From positions 15,437,201 through 15,501,200 of the forward strand of contig NC_092670.1 in the NCBI RefSeq assembly GCF_964355755.1: a DNA stretch of 64,000 nt, written 5' to 3'. The DNA is from Antedon mediterranea (lineage: Eukaryota > Echinodermata > Crinoidea > Comatulida > Antedonidae). Below the pieces are notes generated by a model. The model made no database searches. It had not been told where the DNA came from and worked only from the letters and a program-made list of their open reading frames with translations. Shown in pieces: positions 38,001-48,500 of the stretch (positions are counted from its first letter, which is position 1; every line of letters begins with the position of its first letter). The translations under genes were made by a program, and so were the position numbers.

Positions 38001-41000
38001 CATATGAGCATGTGCAGTACGTTTTTACTCTGTGTATGGTGTGTGCGGTCAAAATGACACGTCACAAAAATGAAAGCTTCCAGTGGTGAATCAGTAAAAC
38101 AAAAATACAGTAGTTCAATGGAAAGTTTTGTTAGTAGTTTAGACAAATCTATTATAGACAATCTTTATTTTAATAATTTTTTTTGTGAAGGACTAAAGCT
38201 TTGTAAAACATAGTATACCACATAAAGTTTGATAGTGTAGACAGAGCTTTAAACAGTTGTGTTTTTTCATTGTAACATTTCTGTTATGGGCGACTTTGAT
38301 CGCTGTTGGACAATGGAAGATGTTCAAATAAAATAAATAATAAATTACCTTCATCATCATCAAAAACCAAACTTGCCTCCTCTTGCTGCACCTCATCTCC
38401 TTCATGATCTTCTTCCTCAGAAGCAAGAGAATTCAAAACAAATTTCTTTCGAGTTTTCTTTACTGGAATGTCGATGTCTGACATTACTTCAGAATCTTCT
38501 GAATCTAACATGTCCATTATTTTTTCCATGGCATCTTCTTTTCCTAACCTCACAGCTATGGTGTTGCCTTTCTCTTTCTCAGCTTCTGGTTTTACTTTAA
38601 ACGTTCCTCTTCTCGACTTTTTACTAGAAGGTTTTTTTTCTATTATTGCATCATCTGAACTATGTTTATTAGTAATTAATTGATCATCACATTCCTTTGC
38701 AAGAAATGTTTTCTTTCGAGATGTCTTTATGGAACTTTCAGGTATCACATCTATTTCTGATTCAGAATCTTTAGCATCTATTATGTCCATTATTTTATCA
38801 ATGAGGTCATCTTCTCCTTCTAAGGTCACAGGTACAACGCTACTTTCTTTTTTCTCTGCTTCCGGTTTTATTTTTAAAGTTCCTCTTTTCGACTTCTTTG
38901 ATATTTTCTTATCTTTAAATGAATCAGTTGTTTTTACTGACCTTGAATGTTCATCAGTAAGGATTTGTTTGTCATTTTCTTGTGCAGCAGATTCCGAAAT
39001 GTTGGCTGCCTTAATAATTTTCTTCACAGGGCAATCAAGGATCGCATTTACTTTTGGTACCCTTTTAGAATGGTTTTTATCTTCTGTAACAGCTGAACTG
39101 GCACCTTCATCCTTCTCATCTTCTTTGTTGAAAGTTCCTCTTTTTGACTTCTTAGTTTTCTTCACAGGACATTCAGAGATCGGATTTAGTTCCACATCGG
39201 AATGGTTTTTATCTTCTGTCACAGCTGAACTGGTACCTTCATCCTTCTCATCTTCTTTGTTGAAAGTTCCTCTTCTTGACTTCTTAGTTTTCTTCACAGA
39301 ACATTCAGAGATCGGATTTACTTCCACATCAGAATGGTTTTTATCTTCTGTCACAGCTGAACTGGTACATTCATCCTTCTCATTTTCCTTGTTGAAAGTT
39401 CCTCTTTTTGACTTCTTAGTTTTCTTTACAGGACATTCAGAGATCGGATTTAATTCCACATCAGAATGGTTTTTATCTTCTGTCACAGCTGAACTGGTAC
39501 CTTCATCCTTCTCATCTTCTTTGTTGGAAGTTCCTCTTCTTGACTTCTTAGTTTTCTTCACATGACATTCAGAGATCGGATTTAGTTCCACATCAGAATG
39601 GTTTTTATCTTCTGTCACAGCTGAACTGGTACCTTCATCCTTCTCATCTTCCTTGTTGAAAGTTCCTCTTTTTGACTTCTTAGTTTTCTTTACAGGACAT
39701 TCAGAGATCGGATTTAATTCTACATCGGAATGGTTTTTATCTTCTGTCACAGCTGAACTGGTACCTTCATCCTTCTCATCTTCTTTGTTGAAAGTTCCTC
39801 TTTTTGACTTCTTAGTTTTCTTCACAGGACATTCAGAGATTGGATTTAGTTTCACATTGGAATGGTTTTTATCTTCTGTCACAGCTGAACTGGTACCTTC
39901 ATCCTTCTCATCTTCTTTGTTGAAAGTTCCTCTTCTTGAATTCTTAGTTTTCTTCACAGAACATTCAGAGATAGGATTTACTTCCATATTGGAATGGTTT
40001 TTATCTTCTGTCACAGGTGAACTGGTACCTTCATCCTTCTCATCTTCTTTGTTGAAAGTTCCTCTTCTTGACTTCTTAGTTTTCTTTACAGGACATTCAG
40101 AGATCGGATTTAGTTCCATATTGGAATGGTTTTTATCTTCTGTCACAGGTAAACTGGTACCTTCATCCTTCTCATCTTCTTTGTTGAAAGTTCCTCTTTT
40201 TGACTTTTTAGTTTTCTTCACAGGACATTCAGAGATCGGATTTACTTCCACATCAGAATGGTTTTTATCTTCTGTCACAGCTGAACTGATACCTTCATCC
40301 TTCTCATCTTCTTTGTTGAAAGTTCCTCTTTTTGACTTCTTAGTTTTCTCCACAGGACATTCACAGATCAGATTTAGTTCCACATCGGAATTGTTTTTAT
40401 CTTCTGTCAAAGCTGAACTGGTACCTTCATTTTCTAAGTTGAAAGTTCCTCTTCTTGAATTATTTGATGGCAGGAAATGTTTTTTATTTTTTGTAAGAGA
40501 AAGAGTATTGGAGCTTTCATATTTATTGCTCTTATCGTTATTTATCTGAGTATTATCTTCTGAACTTTTTTGTTCAAATGGTATATCTGGGTTCATATCT
40601 TTAACATTTTTCAGACTCTTTCCATTTTCTGTTGTATCTGAATCATTTTCTTCTGTATAAGTTCCAGACTTACTGCTCATACTGTTACAATCTTCAGAAG
40701 GGTTTTCTTTCTGTTTTACAAATGTTGTACGTTTGTTTTCATGTTTTTTAGACTTTTTTGATTTCTCAGCTACTTCCATCCGTCTTTCAACTGTTTTTGA
40801 ATAACAGCCATCATCTGCAATCACTAATGGCTGCCCAGGTACAATTTTCTTTTCTTGCTTCTCATTTATATTCTCATTATCACTGTCACTTGATGATAAT
40901 TTTTTAGGAATTTTAGTTTTTGGAACAACAAACGTGCCTCTTCGTACCACTTGATTAGTTTTGTGTTTCTTTACCTCGAGTTTGCTACTTATTATTTTTT

Positions 41001-44000
41001 TAACAGTAGCTTCTTTTGATTGTCTAACTGGACTAGGCATAGAAAAGGTATCGCCAAGACTAATGTCAAAAACACTGCCTGTATTTTTTATATCTTTCAT
41101 AGGAATCCTAGTTGGTTTAGTCTTTTTTATCCTTTTCACACCAGTCTTTTGTGACATTTGACCTTTGACAGAAATTTTTCCTTCACTCTCAGTACTAGAA
41201 GCACCAGAAGATACCTTCCTTTCTTTTCTATTTTCTGAAGAGTCTTTCTCGGTTACCTCTTGTTTAGCGATTTCTACGTCACTTTCCTTCTTTGTATCCG
41301 ATTCTTTATTAGTAACATTGCACTCATGGGATTCAAGTTTCTCTTTTAATAACTGCTTCTTCGCTAATTGTTGCATTGCACCAAGGATTATTGTTGAATT
41401 CAATGCTACAGTGAATTCCATATCTTCATTGATGTCCTCTGCTAAACCTCCACCAAACATTCCACTTTGTAACTGATCATTTGTAAGAATATCTGTATCA
41501 GTAATATTCCTTTCCATTCCATTATTGGTCATGGTCTTCTCTGGTTGAACTTTCACAGTACCTTGCAAATCAATGGTTTCTTCTTTTGTTTCAGGCTTAT
41601 TAATAGTAATTTTCTTCTCCGTTTCTTTGGTTGTAGAATCCGTAACAGAACTATTGTCACAAGAGTTGTTTTGGTTTTCACTTATTTTAGGTGAATGAGC
41701 AATTTTAGATATTGTTCTAAAAGGATTTTCTTCCAATTCTGATAGTGAACATTTCTTTGAATCTCTCTTTTTTATCTTTGATATTGTAAAACCTTTTGTT
41801 GTCAAAGGTAAAAATGTTGCAAAGCTGTTAGCTTTGTTAATGGTTTTATTTCTACTTCCAACAACGCTTTCTTCATCAGGGTCTGGTGAGTTTCTCTTTC
41901 TCTGAGAATTTTCTTCCAAAGTTGGAGTGCTTTCAGTAAAGCTGGTGGAAAAGTTTAGTTTGGTTTTGGTTTTCAGCATGTCTTTTTCATCTTTTGTACT
42001 TTCTGTTTCCTTCCCTTTTTGACTTTTTTCTCTATTTTTCTCAACTAGAATTTCAGTTTTAGCTTTCTCTTCTGTTGAAAGAAGATACAATACATGTATG
42101 GTCATTAAACTACTGTATTTATAATTGATCTGAAATGTTATTTATATTTGACAATTTGTAATTGTTTTTGTTATTTATCTGTTTTTTTGTATCTCAGAGC
42201 AAACATAATTTCTATGTATTTATTTATTTATTTTATTCATTTCGGCAATAAACATAAAATAATAATTACAAAAAAAACAGAGAAATATATATATGAAATA
42301 CAAGACACGAGGCCGAGGAAAGACAAAAGCATTAAACAAAACGCTGTCACCGGTAAGGTGTGTCTCTCCATATGCAAATGACAATAAATGTAAAGTGATT
42401 TTCCACTGATGAATGACTGATGAATGAAATGTCTTATATTATAATAACTGTTAAAGTGGAAAAAAAAATCAAAAGTTTTCTCTCAAGGAAGAATACCTTT
42501 TTCTATTGTGTCATTCAAGAAGCTTGGTAGTGAGATCCTGATGTTTTGATCAAAGGTTTCTTCGGCATTTACAACATTTTTTTCAGACACATCAGAACAA
42601 TTGGTTGCATTTGTAACATCAGTTTGAAGGCCTCTGTTTGGTTTCTGATAGTATATACTAGGTCCACCACTGTAAGTAAGAAATAATATACCAATGTCGT
42701 TCACAATTGAAAAATAAAATATTCAGTAATTCCGACACCTTTGGGCTGGTGCAACATGCTTGGTTTTTTTATTATTTACAAATTAGAAAGGAATTTGTGA
42801 AAAGTCTGGGCAAAGTTTTGTTTAAGGAAGAGAACTTCCAAAATCATGGGAGTCTAGTTTTGTAAAAATTGACTGGAAAATGGAGGGAACTTACATACAT
42901 ATTCTTAACTTATGTCAGCCCAAACAAATTTGAGAAATACGGACATCTGAACCTAAAAACTGCGCTATGTACCTACTTAAATTCTTACAGTACAGATCTT
43001 TAAAATTATAAAGATCAGGCCAGGCAGGTATTTTTTGGCGACTTATGCTAGGTCGGTGTGATCAAAAGTAAGGAATTTAAACTATGACCACTACCTTATT
43101 CTGTTTTCATCTACATCGTCCTCATTTGACATAGTAGAGATTCTTGCATCAGAGCTTCGTCCGCTGTATTCTAATGGTGGCAAACAATTATCTAAAGTAA
43201 TGCTTATTATGCTGGATGCTCCTAACAGGTTTGTTGTCACACTGCGTAATGACTTACGAATATCTGTAAACCGTTGCTATTGTAATAATAAACAAGAATA
43301 ATGTACAATTATCTCACATTTCAATGAAGAAAAACAAGAGGTTATGGAAATGCTGAATGAGATTAAATTTGTATACTTTTGATTACACATCATACTATGA
43401 ACAAATTTGTCAAGATTTTCTCAACTTTATACCTTATACATTAAAAATTATAAATATTTCGTTTTTGTGTAAATGAACATTATTTTTATGTTGAAGACAC
43501 TCTCCTGAAACAAGCTTTTGAGCTTCAAGGGTCATCCGCCGTCATACTATATTGTAGTTTTTGCAAAAATAGTGAGCTTTCAAGTTGCGATGACTGACGA
43601 CCTAGGAACAAGTTAGGTCATAAATTTATTGTGCACATTTGAGGAAATTGGTTCTTCATTAGATTCCGTGAAATAGTTTTGGTTTCAATGGGTAGTTCAT
43701 AGGTTATCAAAAATCAAAGGCTCTGTAATGACTGTGACAGACCTTGTACCTATAGTATTTTTTACCTTATATTCTGAATTGGTACAGATAAGTGAATGCC
43801 TTTCTTCTTTTAATGCCAGTAGAAATTGATGCAATTCAGTTACTTCAGCCTTTGCCTTTGCTAGCGCCCTCGCCAATTCTGTATTGTTGGCTCTTAGAGT
43901 GGCTTTCAAAAATGACGTACTAGATTCTTGAATAAATAAAAAATATATCAAATTGTTGATTTCAGTTATAATAATAATAGTTTTATATTTAAAAATTAAG

Positions 44001-44506
44001 TTTATACAGTATTTCATTTTATTTACTTTTTAAAGAGTGATAATAATACAAGCTGACATGCAATGCAACTTATATTACAGTATAATAAAACATAATCTTA
44101 TAAAAAAGTGTTTTTTTAAATTTTAGCTTAAACTGTAAACATAGGTCTATGTCATAAGAATAACATTTAATAATAATATATAATGAATATAATTTAAATA
44201 AAGGTTTTAAGTCAAAGGTTGATAAATTGAACTATTTTTTGCATCAGGGAATAAAAATAAATTAATTTATGTGTTCTGCTTAGTAATAGTAGTTCAACTA
44301 ATTCAATTGTATTTTTAAATTCTGTACACATTTTTGTGAAAAAAGGTGGCCACAGAATTAATGATAAAAAACCTACTATTGTGCCACTTTGTCTTTGATA
44401 AGTTAAGTGGATTGTTTCTTTTTTTCCTCTTTTCCTTCATTCTTTTTTTAATTTCTTGAACTGTTTTTTTCTCCAGTAAATTCTGGAGTAACTCTCTGGA
44501 AGCCAT
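35027..44506 (-). CDS. SGO1: Shugoshin homologue with expanded internal repeats (13 coding exons, 1874 aa)
   Basis: Shugoshins protect centromeric cohesin by recruiting PP2A. Exons, 5' to 3' on the minus strand: 44506-44377, 43926-43766, 43276-43095, 42669-42497, 42071-38349, 37868-37788, 37523-37374, 37228-37088, 36975-36781, 36598-36449, 35992-35709, 35520-35414, 35174-35027. They total 5625 nt. The N-terminus (VQEIKKRMKEKRKKRNN) and the coiled coil in exon 2 match the shugoshin N-terminal domain. Exons 12-13 join to give the diagnostic basic SGO motif, with VVSYKEPSLN on one side and SKLRRSD on the other. The 3.7-kb exon 5 encodes about 11 copies of a 44-residue repeat with the core SKRGTF, and a KEN motif at 40699-40710. 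Three exons (37374-37523, 37088-37228, 36449-36598) are duplicates. The protein is much larger than typical SGO1. SGO1 versus SGO2 cannot be decided. The 3' end could differ, because a possible donor (GTAGGT) lies in the last exon. Confidence 0.9.
36449..37523 (-). repeat. Triplicated shugoshin exon (three related phase 1-1 exons)
   Basis: Exons 37374-37523, 37228-37088 and 36598-36449 (150, 141 and 150 nt) encode the same pattern: a [KT]-[VT]-RCI[VI]D acidic start, a VKK segment, and a KTDKxxSKR[SN]G end. All begin and end in phase 1, so duplication keeps the frame. The introns beside the second and third copies also match: compare the sequence around 36605-36650 with that around 37238-37280, which share 'aagttcaaaatat' and 'aaattgcaaagttg'. 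The duplicated block therefore included intron sequence. Confidence 0.85.
37561..37701. repeat. Long near-perfect inverted repeat in a shugoshin intron
   Basis: A left arm at about 37562-37624 and a right arm at about 37637-37700 are nearly exact complements (left arm includes 'ctgctcatgatagatacaga'). The loop is only about 12 bp. It lies between the first two shugoshin exons downstream of the giant exon (37788-37868 and 37374-37523), 38 bp from the latter. Confidence 0.93.
38193..38253. mobile_element. MITE family A end fragment
   Basis: 'cataaagtttgatagtgtag' followed by 'acagagcttt' matches one terminal inverted repeat; the rest is lost. It lies in the shugoshin intron after the giant exon. 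Confidence 0.65.
39075..40460 (-). repeat. Coding tandem array in shugoshin: ~11 units of 132 bp (44 aa)
   Basis: About eleven head-to-tail units lie in frame within shugoshin exon 5, at protein residues of roughly 755-1220. The unit runs KKTKKSKRGTFNKEDEKDEG, then a TSSAVTEDKNHSDVELNP segment, then an ISECPV segment. The first unit is shorter and more diverged, and the last decays after EDKNHS. Most units differ at only a few codons, which suggests recent homogenisation. Every unit keeps an R-G-T core followed by F, except one with RRGTS. Three further copies of the motif lie outside the array, near 40930, 38885 and 38605. Confidence 0.93.
42200..42380 (-). mobile_element. Possible LINE 3' tail
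   Basis: Read on the minus strand, the sequence ends in 'tgccgaaatgaataaaataa' followed by (AAAT)n, a form common for 3' ends of non-LTR elements. No protein-coding remnant is recognisable. It lies in a shugoshin intron. Confidence 0.3.
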
Positions 44507-45545
44507 TTTACACAGCCTGAAAGTAAAATTGATATTTATTCAGATGCATAAATTACATCAACTTATAGAATATACTACTACTACTAGCCTATACATGCAC
44601 GATTTAAAATTTGGGGTCTAACTAGGCCTAGGCCTCCTAGGGCCTAGACCTACTTTTTCTGATTTCTCGTCTCTCTCGGACTCATTATTTATAGCTAGCC
44701 TAGCTAGGAGCTAAAGTAAATAAAATTGTCATTGTTGTTTGTATCATTTTCTTTTTGTTTAAATAGCCTACAATATGTTTAAACGTGCTAGGCTTACTAC
44801 GACTAGGCATATAGGCTAGTTAAAATCTCGAGGCTAGGGCTAGGCCTATTCCTATTCTACTATGCATACAGGACTTTCGTATCCCGCATAGGCGGCGTCG
44901 GCTGTATAATGGCTAGGCTAGGCCTAGTAGGCCAGCTAGGGAAGGGGAACGAGGGATGCTTGCCTACTCTATGTATGGCCTAGGCCTAGGCCTAGCTATT
45001 GTTAGGTTAGGCCTAATTTATTATTAGTGTAAATGTCTAGAACCAAGAATGGTTTAAAGTCTGCTTATTAGGCTATGTGTGTTACAATACACACATCAAG
45101 TTTACCAAAAAGAAATCGTCGATTTTCACGCATCCACCACACACACCCGATTCAACAACAAGAAATTTAAATTTCAGTCGGTGGCCATTCGAAAGCTGAT
45201 TGGTTAAAATCGTGACCTTTAACAAAATAACTCCTTAAGCCATCATGTATTGTATTTTCACGAGCTAGGTAGTAAAAAGGCATGACAACCGTCAACATCT
45301 ATTCATTGATCTTTATATGACACTCATCAGACCACGAATTGTGTTGTTAAGATGGGCACTTACATTATTGGTGAACACATGTGTGGTTTGACAACTTTCC
45401 TCACAATTATTAGAACATGATGACAATGGTACCTAAAGCCTGGAGACTGCATCGATGCTGTTGTTTGTATGATAGAGAGAGAGAGTTGCTTGGCTTAAGT
45501 GAATTCTAAGTTTGTACTCTGAACCCAAACTTAGATATGGTCAAC
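44507..45545. promoter_or_regulatory. Head-to-head intergenic region (shugoshin / unknown gene)
   Basis: This 1.04-kb spacer separates two divergent start codons. The shugoshin side is dense in 'taggcctagg' words (44620-45010). An inverted CCAAT box (GATTGG) lies near 45200. A possible 5' UTR acceptor for shugoshin (TTTCAG on the minus strand) ends just upstream of its ATG. No TATA box was assigned. Confidence 0.45.
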
Positions 45546-48500
45546 ATGGATTCATCTACTACAAAAGTGTCAAAAAGTGTTGCACGAAAAATGTGAGTAC
45601 AATGTTCTATTTAATATTATTAATATTAAAAATATTGTGTAGTGTAAAAAAAAGTTCTATCCTAGGCATATTCTAATTTGTCTACTCTTAATTTATTTAC
45701 ACTATTTCCAAAAATATATTTGTATAGGCCTAATATATAAGTAAACCAAAAAATTATCAAATTTAAACTGTTCTTTTTTTTTCAGAAATCATTACCTGAA
45801 CAAAGAAAGAGTTGAGAGTGAATATGATCCATCAGGAAAAGGAATACACACAACGAACCCTTTGATGGTAACTAATGTTTATTGTTATTCTATTACATTT
45901 CTGATGTTATTTTGTGCTTTTATATTTCATATTTCAAGTTAAAAATGTTATATTCTTTGATGTAAATAATTGAATTAATTCAGCTTCTGCTGTGACTGCA
46001 ATATTTTTTACTAAAACCTTGTTGATGAATATTTTTTTCAATAGATTATAGTTGATATAAAGTTTGCAGTACACCATATTAGTTCTGGAAAGACTCACTG
46101 TTTAGTTTCTTGACGTTTTGATCAATATGCTATGAGTGAGAATATATTATATAATGAAAGATTATATAATGTTATATATATTACTTTATGTATTTTTATG
46201 TGTTGAGAATATTTATTGAATATTAAATAAACAAATGAATGAATGAATGTATTTTATCACCTTATAAATCTTTTCAATTTTGTTGATTGTTTCCTTTTTT
46301 TTCAGGCTAATTATGAGTTGGCGTACCTTGTAACCACAGAAGATGAGAAGACAAAGTCCCTGCTAGGCTCTGATGACAAGGATCAATGTTCAGAGGGTGA
46401 AATGCTGGTTCTACCCTGCTTAGTTCCGTCAGCTCAGTGTAAAAGACATGTCCGGAGGTCAGATGCAAAAAGGGTCACCAGTGCTGCCCATCAAGTCATT
46501 GTAAGTATATGGGGGATTTTTCAATTTTCAACAATCTAGGGCCTAGGATTGTCATATTTCATAGTACGGGCAATTGTCACACATAAACTATCTATTTGAA
46601 AACCTGAAAAACTCTCTAAAAAATATTAACACACTGCGCCAATCCAAAATTTTGTAGTTTTATCCATTTTTTAACTTTTTAAAAACTAAAAATAAAAAGG
46701 ACAGTGTTTGACCAGTCCAGGAAGCAGTTTACTGGAAAGTGTTTTTTTATTTGGAAACTGGAAAGTGTTGGCCAGTCCAAGACTGTTTGTCTTTATATAA
46801 TTTAAATTGGCCTTTAATGCCATTGTATTTTTATTTAATACTTGGCTATTCCATGCATGGTAAGTTATATGCATAAACTGTTATTGTACAGCCAATGTAA
46901 CAATAAAAAAGTCATTAAAATGAAGATGATATTATAATTACCAACAGAATTACCATGCCAGATGAAAGTGTATATTATGTTACCAAGGCAATGCATTATT
47001 GACTGCTGTAAGCCAATTTAGCGCTTCTTTTCTACATCATTAGCGAAATTGAAGGAGTTGAAACCGAGCAAAAATACTTCGTAGACAATAAGAATGCATT
47101 TCATACATGTAGATAATTAATACAATAAAAAAGATTATAAAAGAAATAAATCAATAGTACTAACATAGACAACAAAATACATTGCCTTGTTGTAAATAAT
47201 AAATTGTGAAAAATAGAATATGTACTGTATGAGTAATTGTCTGTAAGATTAATATCAAAATATCTATATATTGATTTCAGTTAATATACATCTTTATGGG
47301 CTGCTGAATACATTTATTGTTTTGACACAGAAACTCTACTAAAAATAAATTATGATATACTGTATTCATGAATTCATAAAAGTTGGCATGGGGATACATT
47401 TATGGTTTCTGGAGCGCTTATTATTTTATAAAAGTGTGTTTTTTAGGGAAAGTTTATTCATTGGAGGCATTAATTAGAAAGGCTTAATTTTGTTGTTGTA
47501 TAAAATGGTAATATATTAGGCCTAAATGACTATATTTGGCCATATTTGTGAATCTAGTAAAATGTATGAAAGTACTGTTTGTTTTTGTTATTATATTTTG
47601 TATTTAGTAGAAAATTCTCTACATACTTATTGGAGAACACCGTTGAGGTGAACAAATTATTATTAGGCGTGTTGTTGTTAACCACCATTTACTTTTTTTA
47701 CCATATTGTTTTAATTGTAGAGCACAATACCAGTTAAAGAAATAGACATGATTCGAAGATATCGCCCCTCCTGTAGAACGGCCGACACCCTAGAAATGGT
47801 AAGTTTGCTATTAGGGGGCGGGTACAGCTAAAATGAGATTTATTTTCTATTTTATATCTATTGACAGACTGTTAATATATTTTACTGTTAGCTCTTCTAT
47901 CATATCATAATCAATTGTTTATTTATGATGAATTATTATGCGTTGACCGATGTACAGACTGGTTGATTTACCATTACTTATGATTAGGTCAAATGACTTT
48001 GGCCCTGTTTCTGCTGCCAACTAAATACCGTATATTATACGGTATTTTTTGAATACCGTATATATACGGTATATTTTTGGCAGCAGAAACTGCGCTCATA
48101 AAAAATATACCGTATTTTGTATACCGTATTTTCCCCACAAAATTTATGGATAAAATACGGTATTTACAAATTTATACCGTATTTTTTGTACCCGTTTCTG
48201 CTGCCAATAAAAAATACCGTATTTTTTTTTTACATGACAAAAGGTCACCATTCGTGTTTTTATTTTCTGTCGCTGTTAGCTGCTTTACACACATGTATAG
48301 ATATATTCGGCGAAAATGTGGAGCGAATACGTCACAGTTTTACTAAATAAATGTGTGTGGGGAAGCTAAAATTTCTGACCAACTAAAAGGTAATAAAAGG
48401 GACAACCACATTTATAAAGACATTTCTAAAAAAATAAAGCAGGAGTATGGAATAAACTTGTCTCCAAAGCAAGTAAACTCAAAGCTGAAGAGCCTGCGAA

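Noticed and set aside
38729..40549. Long plus-strand ORFs opposite shugoshin exon 5
   Set aside because: They are antisense shadows of the 132-bp coding repeat. The minus strand has matching exon phases, the SGO motif and the coiled coil.
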